A stretch of 64,000 nucleotides of DNA, taken from Faunimonas pinastri. Its GTDB lineage: Bacteria; Pseudomonadota; Alphaproteobacteria; Rhizobiales; Afifellaceae. Shown here piece by piece: positions 8,422-17,845 of the stretch (positions are counted from its first letter, which is position 1; each line of letters starts with the position of its first letter). The position numbers and the translations under genes are program-made. The stretch is taken from the NCBI RefSeq assembly GCF_900110915.1, contig NZ_FOFG01000008.1:124001-188000 (forward strand), given 5' to 3'. Under the pieces are notes generated by a model. That model saw nothing but the letters and a program-made list of their open reading frames with translations, was not told where the DNA came from and ran no database searches.

Positions 8422-9219
8422 ATGCGCGAGACGACAAGCCGCCTCTTCCGGCTCCCGGGCGATGTCCGGGCCTGCCTTTCCTTTTTCTCCCGCCTGCCGA
8501 TCCGGACGGAGCACGATCGGCCGTTCGATCTGGGCACCAGCATCGGCGCCTGGCCGCTGGCCGGGGTAATTCTGGCGATCGTTCCGGCGCTGCTCCTGCT
8601 GCTGCTCCGCTCCGCGCACATGGTGCCGACGATCGCGGCCGCCCTGACGCTGGCGGCCACGGCCGGGCTCGGCGGCGGCTTGCACGAGGACGGACTTTCC
8701 GATTGTGCCGACGGCTTCGGCGGCGGCCGCACGCGCGGGCGCAAGCTGGAGATCATGCGCGACAGCCGAATCGGCAGCTACGGCGCGCTGGCGCTGTTCT
8801 TCACCGGCCTGATCCGGGTGGCCGGCCTTGCCAGCCTTTCCCTCGTCTTCTGGGAAGGCGCCGTCGCGCTCCTCTGCGTCGCCGCCATCTCCCGCGCCGC
8901 CGCGATCTGGCACTGGCGCGCCCTGCCGCCGGCCCGCGATGACGGGCTGGCGGTCGCCGCCGGAGTACCGGACCGCGCCTCCGTCGTCATCGCCACGGGC
9001 TTCGGCATCGTTGCCGCGATCCCCCTGCTCGCGATCTTCGGCCTCAGCGCCATTCTCGGCTTGGCACTGCTGGCGGCGGGTGTCGCGGGCTTCACCTCGC
9101 TCTGCCGCCACCAGATCGCCGGGCATAGCGGCGATACGATCGGGGCCAGCCAGCAGATTGCCGAGGCGCTGCTGTTTGCCGGGCTCGCGACGTTCTGGCC
9201 GGCCCTTTTCGGCGGCTGA
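8422..9219 (+). CDS. cobS: Adenosylcobinamide-GDP ribazoletransferase (cobalamin synthase) CobS
   Basis: Integral membrane enzyme joining alpha-ribazole to adenosylcobinamide-GDP, the last steps of B12 nucleotide-loop assembly. It has 265 residues from the ATG at 8422; a GTG at 8401 in frame is an alternative. The metal-binding HEDGLSDCADGFGGG motif (about residues 90-105), the following MRDSRIGSYGALAL, and the C-terminal GHSGDTIGASQQIAEA are diagnostic. About six membrane segments. It forms a divergent pair with cobT. Confidence 0.93.
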   Translation: MRETTSRLFRLPGDVRACLSFFSRLPIRTEHDRPFDLGTSIGAWPLAGVILAIVPALLLLLLRSAHMVPTIAAALTLAATAGLGGGLHEDGLSDCADGFGGGRTRGRKLEIMRDSRIGSYGALALFFTGLIRVAGLASLSLVFWEGAVALLCVAAISRAAAIWHWRALPPARDDGLAVAAGVPDRASVVIATGFGIVAAIPLLAIFGLSAILGLALLAAGVAGFTSLCRHQIAGHSGDTIGASQQIAEALLFAGLATFWPALFGG

Positions 9220-9294
9220 GCGGAGCCTCGGACGAACGGAACGGACCCCGCCGCTGGTCCGTTAATTCCGCGAGGAAAACAGAAGGAGGCAGGC

Positions 9295-9714
9295 ATGCCG
9301 ACCGAACTCACCCCCAATCCGGGCAGCAACGTTCCGGGCACGAACGAGCCGATCAGCACGGACGAGACGTCCAACCTGATCGCGGCCGACAAGGTGGAGG
9401 GCACCGCCGTCTACAACCGCGAGGGCGACCAGATCGGCACGATCCGTACGATCATGCTGAACAAGTTCAATGGCCGCGTGGCCTATGCGGTTATGTCGTT
9501 CGGCGGCTTCCTCGGCATCGGCGAGGATTACCGGCCGGTGCCGTGGGAAGCTCTGACCTACGACACGCGGCTCGGCGGCTATGTCGTCAACATCGACCCG
9601 GACCAGCTCGACAACGCGCCCCGCTATCCCGCCGGCGAGGAGCCGAACTGGACGGACAAGGTCTATAACGACGAGCTCTACCGTTATTACGGCATTCCCT
9701 ACCCGACCTTCTAA
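9295..9714 (+). CDS. PRC-barrel domain protein
   Basis: 139-residue soluble protein with a PRC-barrel domain at about residues 27-110 (AADKVEGTAVYNREGDQIG, then VNIDPDQLDNAPRYPAGEEP). PRC barrels bind RNA, proteins or pigments, and such stand-alone proteins in Rhizobiales are linked to stress or envelope functions without a proven role. A strong Shine-Dalgarno AGAAGGAGG precedes the ATG. The gene ends in an unusual threefold repeat of its stop region. Confidence 0.85.
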   Translation: MPTELTPNPGSNVPGTNEPISTDETSNLIAADKVEGTAVYNREGDQIGTIRTIMLNKFNGRVAYAVMSFGGFLGIGEDYRPVPWEALTYDTRLGGYVVNIDPDQLDNAPRYPAGEEPNWTDKVYNDELYRYYGIPYPTF

Positions 9715-9753
9715 GGTCGGCGGGCTAAGGTCGGCGGCCTAAGGTCGGCTGGA
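9712..9753. repeat. Three tandem 14-bp repeats carrying the stop codon
   Basis: TAAGGTCGGCGGGC (9712-9725), TAAGGTCGGCGGCC (9726-9739) and TAAGGTCGGCTGGA (9740-9753). The first TAA is the stop of the PRC-barrel gene. Because 14 is not a multiple of 3, the three TAA codons fall in three different frames and together stop all forward frames. Confidence 0.9.
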
Positions 9754-9764
9754 TCTGATCGAAG

Positions 9765-9794
9765 CGGCAGCCTCCGGGCTGCCGTTTCCGTTTC
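9765..9794 (+). terminator. Rho-independent terminator after the PRC-barrel gene
   Basis: Stem CGGCAGCC (9765-9772) / GGCTGCCG (9777-9784), loop TCCG, followed by TTTCCGTTTC. Positioned between the convergent PRC-barrel and dusA genes. Confidence 0.8.
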
Positions 9795-10794
9795 AGGCGG
9801 CGCATTCGCCCTCTTCGGCCGCCGGCGCGATGGCCCGCAGCCCCGCCTCGATGACCTCCGGGCCGGAATCGCCCCTGGCGCCGTCCACCGTGAGGATCTG
9901 ACGCCAGCGGCGCGCGCCCGGCCGCCCCTGGAAAAGGCCCAGCATGTGCCGCGTGACGTTGGCGACCCGACCGCCCGCCCGCATATGCCGCTCCACGTAA
10001 GGGATCATCCGCTCCGCCGCCGCGAACACATCCGCGTCAGCCTCCGCGGCCCCATAGATGCGCCGGTCGATTTCGGCGAGCAGGGCTGGATTGTGATAGG
10101 CGGCGCGGCCAAGCATGACGCCGTCGACATGCCGGAGATGCGCTTCCGCCTGATCCAGATCCGCAATGCCACCGTTGATGCCGACGAAGACATGCGGCAG
10201 CCGCGCCTTGAGGCGATAGACACGCTCGTAATCGAGCGGCGGGATTTCCCGGTTCTCCTTCGGCGAGAGGCCCTGCAGCCACGCCTTGCGCGCGTGCACC
10301 CAGAGCGCATCGGCACCGGAGGCCAGCACCGCATCCGCCAGCCGGTCCAGCGCCTCCTCGGGATCCTGGTCGTCCACGCCGATCCGGCATTTCACCGTCA
10401 CCGGCACGTCGACCGCCGCCTTCATCGCGCCGACGCACTCGGCGACAAGATCCGGCGATTGCATCAGGCAGGCGCCGAAGGAACCCGACTTCACCCGGTC
10501 CGACGGGCAGCCGACATTCAGGTTGATTTCGCTGTAGCCGAACGCCTCGCCTGCCTTCGCCGCCACCGAGAGCTTGGCGGGATCGGAGCCGCCGAGTTGC
10601 AACGCGACGGGCTGCTCCTTCGGCGAGAAGCCCAGCAGGCGCTCGCGATCGCCATGCAGGATCGCCTCGGCCGTCACCATTTCGGAGTAGAGCAAGGCCT
10701 CGCGCGTCAGCCCGCGATGAAAGAACCGGCAGTGCCTGTCGGTCCAGTCCATCATCGGAGCAACGGCTAGCTTGTGCGCGGGATAACGAGGCAT
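9793..10794 (-). CDS. dusA: tRNA-dihydrouridine(20/20a) synthase DusA
   Basis: FMN-dependent reductase that makes dihydrouridine at positions 20/20a of tRNA. 333 residues, the usual length. The N-terminus has LAVAPMMDWTDRHCRFFHR, the catalytic cysteine lies in NLNVGCPSDRVKSGSFGACL, the RNA-contacting VKCRIGVDDQD and WLQGLSPKENREIPPL segments identify the DusA subgroup, and GINGGIADL and GVMLGRAAYHNP belong to the phosphate-binding part of the barrel. Transcribed alone. Confidence 0.95.
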   Translation of the reverse strand: MPRYPAHKLAVAPMMDWTDRHCRFFHRGLTREALLYSEMVTAEAILHGDRERLLGFSPKEQPVALQLGGSDPAKLSVAAKAGEAFGYSEINLNVGCPSDRVKSGSFGACLMQSPDLVAECVGAMKAAVDVPVTVKCRIGVDDQDPEEALDRLADAVLASGADALWVHARKAWLQGLSPKENREIPPLDYERVYRLKARLPHVFVGINGGIADLDQAEAHLRHVDGVMLGRAAYHNPALLAEIDRRIYGAAEADADVFAAAERMIPYVERHMRAGGRVANVTRHMLGLFQGRPGARRWRQILTVDGARGDSGPEVIEAGLRAIAPAAEEGECAA

Positions 10795-10898
10795 TTCTTT
10801 CTCATGCGGAGCGGGGATGTGGAACGCTGTTCGTTCCGAAACAGTCGGCGCGCCCTTATCTAGGCTACTGAATTCATTCGTTCCACTCTCAGGTCATC

Positions 10899-12149
10899 AT
10901 GTCAGTTGCAAACGACAGCTCCGTGCTGGCGGCCCGCCGGCCAGCGTCGCCGCTTTCGATCGAACCGTCCGTCGTGGTCTTCGCGCTTCTGGTGCTGGTG
11001 GCCGGCGCCGTCTACCTCTATGCCGGCTTCAACGGTCGCCAGAGCGCGCTCTACATTCTCGGCGGCGCGCTGGGTCTTGTCCTCTACCACGCGAGCTTCG
11101 GCTTCACCTCCGCCTGGCGCGTCTTCATCGCGGACCGGCGCGGCGCGGGCCTGCGCGCGCAGATGGTGATGCTGGCGGTCGGCTCTCTGCTCTTCTTCCC
11201 GGCGCTCGGCGCGGGTACGCTGTTCGGCCATCCGGTTGCCGGCAACGTATCGCCCCTCAGCGTCTCCGTGATCGTCGGCTCCTTCCTCTTCGGCGTCGGC
11301 ATGCAGATGGGCGGCGGCTGCGCCTCCGGCACGCTCTACACGGTGGGCGGCGGCTCGACCCGCATGATCGTCACGCTCGCGGCCTTCATCGTGGGATCGG
11401 CGGTCGGCGCCTATCACCTGCCCTGGTGGAGCTCCCTGCCCGCGCTGCCCGCCGTCTCGCTGGTGAAGAGCTGGGGCGCCTGGCCGGCGCTCGCCTTCAG
11501 CCTCGTCCTGTTCGCGGCGATCGCGGTGGTCACCGTCGTGGCCGAGCGTCGACGGCACGGCCAGCTGATCCAGCAGAATCCGTCCCCGCGTCGGGGCCTC
11601 GCCCGCTTCTTCTCCGGTCCGTGGCCGGTCGTCTCGGGCGCGGTGGCGCTCGCCCTCCTGAACTTCGCCACGCTCGCCATCGCCGGCAAGCCGTGGGGCG
11701 TCACCTCCGCCTTCGCGCTGTGGGGCTCCAAGATCGCCGGCCATATCGGTTTCGCGCCGGAAAGCTGGGGCTACTGGTCGAAGCCGGGCGCCGCCGCCGC
11801 CCTGCACAGCAGCATCTTCAACGACGTGACCTCCGTAATGGATCTCGGGATCATCTTCGGCGCTTTGCTCGCCGCCGGTCTTGCCGGCCGCTTCGCCCCG
11901 GTCTGGCGTATCCCGGCCCGGCAGATCGTCGCTGCGATCTTCGGTGGCCTGCTGCTCGGCTATGGCGCCCGGCTCGCGTATGGCTGCAATATCGGCGCAT
12001 ACTTCTCCGGCATCGTGTCCTCCAGCCTGCATGGCTGGCTGTGGCTCGTCTTCGCCTTCATCGGCAATATCGTGGGCACCTGGATCAGGCCCTTCTTCGG
12101 ACTGGAAGTCGAGCGCATCCGTCCTGCGGCATCGCACGCGGAAGCCTGA
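10899..12149 (+). CDS. YeeE/YedE family (TsuA-type) sulfur compound transporter
   Basis: Polytopic membrane protein of 416 residues. The YeeE/YedE family includes thiosulfate transporters such as TsuA. Two conserved cysteine/glycine pore motifs are visible: MGGGCASGTLYTVGGGSTRM near residue 140-160 and RLAYGCNIGAYFSGI near residue 360-375, consistent with the paired repeats that pass thiosulfate along cysteines. The ATG at 10899 begins MSVANDSSVL. It is followed at once by a strong terminator; no TusA-like partner is adjacent. Confidence 0.88.
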   Translation: MSVANDSSVLAARRPASPLSIEPSVVVFALLVLVAGAVYLYAGFNGRQSALYILGGALGLVLYHASFGFTSAWRVFIADRRGAGLRAQMVMLAVGSLLFFPALGAGTLFGHPVAGNVSPLSVSVIVGSFLFGVGMQMGGGCASGTLYTVGGGSTRMIVTLAAFIVGSAVGAYHLPWWSSLPALPAVSLVKSWGAWPALAFSLVLFAAIAVVTVVAERRRHGQLIQQNPSPRRGLARFFSGPWPVVSGAVALALLNFATLAIAGKPWGVTSAFALWGSKIAGHIGFAPESWGYWSKPGAAAALHSSIFNDVTSVMDLGIIFGALLAAGLAGRFAPVWRIPARQIVAAIFGGLLLGYGARLAYGCNIGAYFSGIVSSSLHGWLWLVFAFIGNIVGTWIRPFFGLEVERIRPAASHAEA

Positions 12150-12172
12150 GCCAGACCGCGATCGGCTACGAA

Positions 12173-12203
12173 AAAGGGCGCCCTCGGGCGCCCTTTCCTT
12201 TTC
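12173..12203 (+). terminator. Rho-independent terminator after the YeeE/YedE gene
   Basis: Near-perfect stem AAAGGGCGCCC (12173-12183) / GGGCGCCCTTT (12186-12196) followed by CCTTTTC. Lies between convergent genes. Confidence 0.85.
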
Positions 12204-12217
12204 GGCGGTTCGTCGGA

Positions 12218-12523
12218 TCAGGGTTCGATGACCCGGCCCGGCTCGCCGGTCTCGGCGATGCAGGGGCCGCCGATCGCGGAGGGGCGCGGCAGCTTGTAGG
12301 TGTGACCGTTCACGTTGCAGGTCATGCCAACGGCCGGCGGAGGCGGCGGGGCCGGCTGCTCCGTGGTGATCACGGTCGTCGTGCCCGGCGGCGGCGGAGG
12401 CGGCGGTGCGTCCGTCGTGACGGTCGTGGTGGAACTCGTCTGCGCGACCGCGACGCCGGCGCCCGCCGTCATTGCGACGAGGCCGGTCGCGGCCACAAGC
12501 ATCCCGAAAACCTGTCGTTTCAT
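12218..12523 (-). CDS. Small secreted proline/threonine-rich protein of unknown function
   Basis: 101 residues. A clear signal peptide (about residues 1-27, ending AVAQ) is followed by a Thr-rich segment and two polyproline runs (seven and five prolines) with TTTVITTEQ between them, then a compact C-terminal part with two cysteines (MTCNVNG and GGPCIAE). It looks like an exported, extended linker with a small disulfide-linked tail. I do not recognise a family. Its codon use is that of the host. Single gene between the YeeE terminator and the nitroreductase gene. Confidence 0.7.
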   Translation of the reverse strand: MKRQVFGMLVAATGLVAMTAGAGVAVAQTSSTTTVTTDAPPPPPPPGTTTVITTEQPAPPPPPAVGMTCNVNGHTYKLPRPSAIGGPCIAETGEPGRVIEP

Positions 12524-12649
12524 TCCGAATCTCCCGCTTCTTTCGGGGAGAACAATCTTCGGAGGGTTCTGCGGGTTCCATGCGGCGGGTCCGGCGGACC
12601 CGCATATTCGTGTCGATCGATCAGCTCCGCGCGGGGCTGGCTCGGGTTC

Positions 12650-13324
12650 TCAGAGGACCTCGGCGACCTCGTCGAAGTCCAGCCGCGGGAGACGGCGGAA
12701 GACCTTTTCCGGATCGCCAAAGCCGAGATTGCAGACCAGCAGCGAACGATGCGTGGTACCGGCAAAGAAGGCCTCGTCCACCTTCGCCTTGTCGAAACCG
12801 CCCATCGGACCGCAGTCCAGCCCCACGGCGCGCGCCGCGATGATGAAGTAGGCGATCTGCAGCGTCGCGTTCATCGTCGCGGTTCCGACGGCAGCCTCCT
12901 GGTTGTCGCTGAAAAGGCCGGCCACCGCCGGATTATGCGGGAAGGTCTTGGGGAAATGACGCCAGAATTCCGTATCGGAGGCGAAGATCGCGACGACCGG
13001 GGCCGACATGGTCTTGTCTACATTGTTCGGCGACAGAGCGGGCCGGAGCTTTTCCTTGGCCTCGGCCGAGCGCAGGAAACGGATGCGAAGAGACTGGAGG
13101 TTCAGCGCGGTGGGGCCGAACTTCGCGAGTTCGTAAACCTGATGAAGCTGCTCGTCGGTCACCGGCCGGTCCAGCCAGCCATTATGCGTGCGCGCTTCGG
13201 TGAAGAGCATGCGCAGCGTGTCGGGATCGGCCGAGGCAACCTCGTGGCGAACGCGCAGGATGGCCTCGCGCGCCTTGCGGTGCTCAAGCTCGATGTCAGT
13301 ATTTTCGGCAACTTGCAGCGTCAT
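12650..13324 (-). CDS. Nitroreductase family protein, malonic semialdehyde reductase RutE-like
   Basis: FMN-dependent oxidoreductase of the nitroreductase fold, 224 residues. In the RutE branch the enzyme reduces malonic semialdehyde to 3-hydroxypropionate after uracil breakdown. Recognisable stretches are FTEARTHNGWLDRPV, KFGPTALNLQSLRIRFLRS, the ALSPNNVDKTMSAP segment and GLDCGPMGGFD. The ATG at 13324 (MTLQVAEN) was preferred over an in-frame upstream start at 13345. No other rut gene is adjacent, so the physiological substrate may be different. Confidence 0.82.
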   Translation of the reverse strand: MTLQVAENTDIELEHRKAREAILRVRHEVASADPDTLRMLFTEARTHNGWLDRPVTDEQLHQVYELAKFGPTALNLQSLRIRFLRSAEAKEKLRPALSPNNVDKTMSAPVVAIFASDTEFWRHFPKTFPHNPAVAGLFSDNQEAAVGTATMNATLQIAYFIIAARAVGLDCGPMGGFDKAKVDEAFFAGTTHRSLLVCNLGFGDPEKVFRRLPRLDFDEVAEVL

Positions 13325-13549
13325 CTTCGATTCTTTCGGCAACACCCTAGGTGTAACCGACGCTAGACTCGGGCGAGGGTTCCTTCAAATTCAAAGTAGA
13401 CGATATCGGTGGACGTATTGTCCCTGTGGAGGAAACGGTCACATGCGCGGACCGTAGCGCCCGCCGCGCGTCGGCGCTAAGGAAGGTTGGAACGCGTTTC
13501 GGGCCGCCCCGCCACGAGCGCCCGCAGCAGGTCCGGAGTTCTTGTCTTC

Positions 13550-14284
13550 ATGCTGAACGTTTCCGTCTTCGGCGCCTTCGCGGCAGGCCTGCTCTCCTTC
13601 GTTTCCCCCTGCGTGCTGCCGATCGTCCCGCCCTATCTCTGCTACCTCGCCGGCGTGTCGGTCGAGGAACTGGAGCAAAGCGGACCCAATACGCGCACCG
13701 CGCGCCGTGTCGTGCTCTCGGCCGTCGGCTTCATCCTGGGCTTTGCGACCGTGTTCGTGTTGCTGGGCGCGACGGCGACCGCAATCGGCCAGACCGTGGC
13801 GCGCCACCTCGACATTCTCGGCTTGGTCGCCGGCGCCGTGATCATCGTCATGGGCCTGCACTTTCTCGGCGTCTTCCGCATCGCCTTCCTTTATCGGGAG
13901 GCGCGGGTGCAGGTGCAGCGCAAGCCGCCGGGCGTGCTCGGCGCCTATCTCATGGGCCTCGCCTTCGCCTTCGGCTGGACCCCCTGCGTCGGCCCTGTGC
14001 TGGCGGCGATCCTGTTCGTGGCCGGCTCGGAGCAGACCGTCGCGCGCGGCGCCATGCTGCTCCTCGTCTACTCGCTGGGCCTCGGCGTGCCGTTCCTGAT
14101 CGCGGCGGCCTTCTCGCCGCTGTTCCTGCGGTGGGCCTCCCGCTTCCGGCGGCATCTGCATCAGGTGGAGCGCGTCATGGGCGGCCTGCTGGTGCTCACC
14201 GGCATCCTCTTCATGACGGGCGAGATGAGCACCTTTTCCTACTGGCTTCTGGAGTGGTTCCCGGCACTTGCGAAGGTCGGCTGA
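13550..14284 (+). CDS. ccdA: Cytochrome c biogenesis / thiol transport protein CcdA
   Basis: Inner-membrane protein of the CcdA/DsbD-beta family that moves electrons from cytosolic thioredoxin to periplasmic thiol proteins. 244 residues with six membrane segments. The two redox cysteines are in SFVSPCVLPIVPPYL (first helix) and FAFGWTPCVGPVLAAILF (fourth helix). The ATG at 13550 places the first membrane helix at the N-terminus. Convergent with mfd, from which it is separated by 18 bp. A DsbA-like protein encoded at 39.1 kb is a possible downstream partner. Confidence 0.92.
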   Translation: MLNVSVFGAFAAGLLSFVSPCVLPIVPPYLCYLAGVSVEELEQSGPNTRTARRVVLSAVGFILGFATVFVLLGATATAIGQTVARHLDILGLVAGAVIIVMGLHFLGVFRIAFLYREARVQVQRKPPGVLGAYLMGLAFAFGWTPCVGPVLAAILFVAGSEQTVARGAMLLLVYSLGLGVPFLIAAAFSPLFLRWASRFRRHLHQVERVMGGLLVLTGILFMTGEMSTFSYWLLEWFPALAKVG

Positions 14285-14302
14285 GAACCCGATGAAGACC
14301 GC

Positions 14303-17300
14303 TCAGGCGGCCTTCGGGTTGTTCTCCGCCAGCCGCACCAGCCGCGTGAGCACCGTCGCGACACCCTTGAGCCGATCGTCGCCGGTCTTCCAGTCTCGGA
14401 TGAAGACGATGCGCTGATCCGGGCGAAGCTTCGCCATGGTGCCCTGCTCGCCGATATAGCGAACGAGCCCCGCCGGATTGGCGAACTCGTTCTTGCGGAA
14501 CGCGACGACCACGCCCTTCGGCCCGGCATCCACCTTCTCCACATTGGCACGGCGGCAGAGCGCCTTGACGTAGACGACCTTGAGCAAGTGCTCCACCTCG
14601 TCCGGCAGCGGACCGAAGCGGTCGATCATCTCAGCCCCGAAGGAATCGATGGCGGCCGCGTCGTCGAGATCGGCCAGACGACGGTAGAGGCTCATCCGAA
14701 GCTGCAGATCCGGGATGTAGCTTTCCGGGATCATGACGGCGGTGCCCAGCGTGATCTGCGGCGACCAGCGATCGTCGGCGATCTGCTCGTCCTCGCCGGA
14801 CTTCAGGCTGGCAACCGCCTCTTCCAGCATCTGCTGGTAAAGCTCGTAGCCGACTTCCTTGATCTGGCCGGACTGCTCCTCGCCGAGAAGGTTGCCCGCG
14901 CCGCGAATATCGAGGTCGTGGCTGGCGAGCTGGAAGCCGGCACCCAGAGTATCCAGCGACTGCAGCACCTTGAGCCGACGCTCCGCGCCGGGAGTCATCG
15001 GGATGTTGGCGGAAACGGTGAAGAGCGCATAGCCGCGCGTCTTCGACCGGCCGATGCGGCCACGGATCTGGTAGAGCTGCGCCAGCCCGAACATATCGGC
15101 GCGGTGGACGATCAGCGTGTTGGCGCGTGGGATATCGAGGCCGGATTCCACGATCGTGGTCGCCAGCAGGATGTCGTACTGCCCCTCGTAGAAGGCGTTC
15201 ATAATGTCGTCGAGATCGCCCGGCGCCATCTGGCCGTGCGCGACCGCGACGCGAGCTTCCGGCACGTTCTCGTCCAGGAACTTCTTCACGTCCGCCAGAT
15301 CGGAGACGCGCGGCACCACATAGAACGATTGTCCGCCGCGCACACGCTCGCGCATCAGCGCCTCGCGCACGATCATCGGATCGAACGGCGAGATGAACGT
15401 CCGCACGGCGAGGCGATCGACCGGCGGGGTTGCGATCATGGAGAGATCGCGCACGCCCGTCAGCGCCAGTTGCAGGGTGCGCGGGATCGGCGTCGCGGAA
15501 AGCGTCAGGACGTGGACGTCCGCCCGGAGATCCTTCAGCCGCTCCTTGTGCTTGACGCCGAAGTGCTGCTCCTCGTCGATGATGAGAAGGCCGAGGTCGC
15601 GGAACTCGATGGCCTTGCCGAGCAGCGCGTGCGTGCCGACCACGATATCGACCGTGCCGTCGGTCAGACCCTTCTTGGTGCGCGCCAGACCGGCCGTGCC
15701 GGCGAGACGCGAAGCCTGCTCGATCTTCAGCGGCAGGCCGCGGAAGCGCTCGGTAAAGGTGCGGAAGTGCTGGCGGGCGAGCAAGGTCGTCGGCACGACG
15801 ACCGCCACCTGCTTGCCGTTCATGGCGGCGACGAAAGCAGCACGAAGCGCCACTTCCGTCTTGCCGAAGCCGACATCGCCGCAGACGAGGCGATCCATCG
15901 GTCGGCCGGAAACGAGATCGTCCAGCGCGGCGTCGATCGCCGACATCTGGTCGTCCGTTTCGTCATAGGGGAAGCGCGCGGCGAATTCGTCATAGAGCCC
16001 GGAGGGCGGCGGCAGTTCGGGCGCGGTCTTCAGGAGGCGCGCGGCGGCGGTCTTGATCAGCGCGTCCGCCATGTCGCGGATGCGCTTCTTCAGCTTCGCC
16101 TTGCGGTTCTGCCAGCCGACGCCGCCTAGCTTGTCCAGATCGGCCTCTGTCCCCTCCTGCCCGTAGCGGGTCAGGAGCTCGATGTTCTCCACCGGCAGGA
16201 ACAAGCGGTCGTTGCCGGCATAGACGAGTTCGAGGCAGTCATGCGGCGCGCCGGCGGCCTGGATCGTACGCAGCCCGACGAAGCGGCCGATGCCGTGGTC
16301 GACGTGGACCACGAGATCGTCGGCGTTGAGGCTCGACGCCTCCTTCAGCGCGTCCGACGCCTTTTTCTTGCGCCGCGTATTGCGCACGAGCCGGTCGCCG
16401 AGCACGTCCTGATCGCCGATGACGGCGAGGTCCGGCATCTCGAATCCGGATTCCAGCGGCAGGACGGCCAGAGCGGTGGAGCCCTGCGGCAGGCCCTGAA
16501 CGTCGGCGAAGCTTTCCACCGGGCGGAGCTGCCCCATGCCGTGGTCGAGCAGCACCTGGCCCAGGCGGTCGCGCGCGCCCTCGCTCCATGCGGCAAGCAC
16601 GATCCGCTTTTCCTGCCGGCGAAGGTCGGCCAGATGCGAGACCAGCGTATCGAAGACGTTGACGTCTTCCTGCGCGCGTTCCGCCGCGAAGGAGCGACCG
16701 GTGCGGCCGCCGATGTCGATATTGGTGCCATTGGCGCCTTCCGGCTGCGCAAACGGACTGAGCACGGCGTGGCGGATGTCGGCCAGCGTGGAACGCCAGC
16801 TATCTTCCGTGAAATAGAGGCTTTCCGGCTGCACCGGCTTGTAGGGGGCGGCACCGGTGACGCCGCCCTGCCCCATGGCTTCGCGGCGCGACCGGTAATG
16901 GTCCTCCACTTCGCCCAGCCGCTCCTTCAGCGCCTCCGCGACGAGGTGATCCACCACGACGGGCACGTCCGGCAAATAGTCGAACAGCATTTCCAGCCGC
17001 TCGTAGAAGAAGGGCAGCCAGTGCTCCTGCCCGGCAAAGCGGCGGCCTTCGCTGATCGCCTCGTATAGCGGATCGAGGCCGGTCACGGCTCCGAATGCGG
17101 CGCGGTAATTCTGGCGGAAGCGGCTGATCGTCTCCTCGGTGAGGATCGCCTCGCTGGCGGGCACGAGTTCGAGCCGCGGGATCTGGCCGGTGGTGCGCTG
17201 CGTCGCGGGATCGAAGGGGCGAATCGTCTCCAGCGTGTCGCCGAAGAAATCGAGGCGGAAGGGATTGGCCAGCCCCGGCGGGAACAGATCGACGATGCCA

Positions 17301-17845
17301 CCGCGCACGGCATATTCGCTGATGTCGCGCACCGTGGGCGTGCGCTCGTAGCCGTTGGATTCCAGCCACTTGACCAGCTGGTCCATCTTCACGACCGAGC
17401 CGGACTTGGCCCCCCAGGCGCGCGCCAGCACGCTCTCGCGGTCCGGGATCTTCTGGATGGCGGCATTGGCCGTCGTCAAGATCACCGTCGGCGCGTCCGG
17501 CAGGTCCTTCGACGCCAGCCGGTAAAGCGTGCTCATGCGCCGGGCGGAGATATCCGTCGTCGGCGAGACGCGATCGTAGGGCAGACAGTCCCACGCGGGA
17601 AAGCTCAGCGTCCGAATCGCGGGCGCGAAGAAGGAAAGCCCCTGCTCCACCAGTTGCAGGCGGCGCGCATCGCGGGCGACGAAGAGGATCGTCTTCTGCC
17701 CTCGCGCGAGTTCGGCCAGGATGCGGCCTTCCAGCCCATCCGGCACGCCGCCAAGCGCCACGGAATCGTGTCGCCGGAACAGATCGCCCAGATCGGCGAT
17801 CGGGTTGGGCGTATCCTTAGTGAGTCTGATCGGCTTTGCGGGCAT
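14303..17845 (-). CDS. mfd: Transcription-repair coupling factor Mfd
   Basis: ATP-dependent translocase that removes stalled RNA polymerase at DNA lesions and recruits UvrA. 1180 residues from the ATG at 17845. The N-terminal UvrB-like region has VILTTANAAIQKIPDRE; the RNA polymerase-interacting domain has VVHVDHGIGRFVGLRTI; the superfamily 2 motor has Walker A in GDVGFGKTEVALRAAFVAA, the DEEQHFGVKH box, TLSATPIPRTLQLAL and the TRG motif region; the C-terminal TRCF domain ends the protein. The start overlaps the 3' end of sdhE by 29 bp, a conserved arrangement in Alphaproteobacteria that implies co-transcription. Confidence 0.96.
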   Translation of the reverse strand: MPAKPIRLTKDTPNPIADLGDLFRRHDSVALGGVPDGLEGRILAELARGQKTILFVARDARRLQLVEQGLSFFAPAIRTLSFPAWDCLPYDRVSPTTDISARRMSTLYRLASKDLPDAPTVILTTANAAIQKIPDRESVLARAWGAKSGSVVKMDQLVKWLESNGYERTPTVRDISEYAVRGGIVDLFPPGLANPFRLDFFGDTLETIRPFDPATQRTTGQIPRLELVPASEAILTEETISRFRQNYRAAFGAVTGLDPLYEAISEGRRFAGQEHWLPFFYERLEMLFDYLPDVPVVVDHLVAEALKERLGEVEDHYRSRREAMGQGGVTGAAPYKPVQPESLYFTEDSWRSTLADIRHAVLSPFAQPEGANGTNIDIGGRTGRSFAAERAQEDVNVFDTLVSHLADLRRQEKRIVLAAWSEGARDRLGQVLLDHGMGQLRPVESFADVQGLPQGSTALAVLPLESGFEMPDLAVIGDQDVLGDRLVRNTRRKKKASDALKEASSLNADDLVVHVDHGIGRFVGLRTIQAAGAPHDCLELVYAGNDRLFLPVENIELLTRYGQEGTEADLDKLGGVGWQNRKAKLKKRIRDMADALIKTAAARLLKTAPELPPPSGLYDEFAARFPYDETDDQMSAIDAALDDLVSGRPMDRLVCGDVGFGKTEVALRAAFVAAMNGKQVAVVVPTTLLARQHFRTFTERFRGLPLKIEQASRLAGTAGLARTKKGLTDGTVDIVVGTHALLGKAIEFRDLGLLIIDEEQHFGVKHKERLKDLRADVHVLTLSATPIPRTLQLALTGVRDLSMIATPPVDRLAVRTFISPFDPMIVREALMRERVRGGQSFYVVPRVSDLADVKKFLDENVPEARVAVAHGQMAPGDLDDIMNAFYEGQYDILLATTIVESGLDIPRANTLIVHRADMFGLAQLYQIRGRIGRSKTRGYALFTVSANIPMTPGAERRLKVLQSLDTLGAGFQLASHDLDIRGAGNLLGEEQSGQIKEVGYELYQQMLEEAVASLKSGEDEQIADDRWSPQITLGTAVMIPESYIPDLQLRMSLYRRLADLDDAAAIDSFGAEMIDRFGPLPDEVEHLLKVVYVKALCRRANVEKVDAGPKGVVVAFRKNEFANPAGLVRYIGEQGTMAKLRPDQRIVFIRDWKTGDDRLKGVATVLTRLVRLAENNPKAA

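Noticed and set aside
10817-13366. 849-codon plus-strand frame covering the YeeE/YedE gene and beyond
   Set aside because: Out-of-frame reading of the transporter; Arg/Pro-rich shadow composition.
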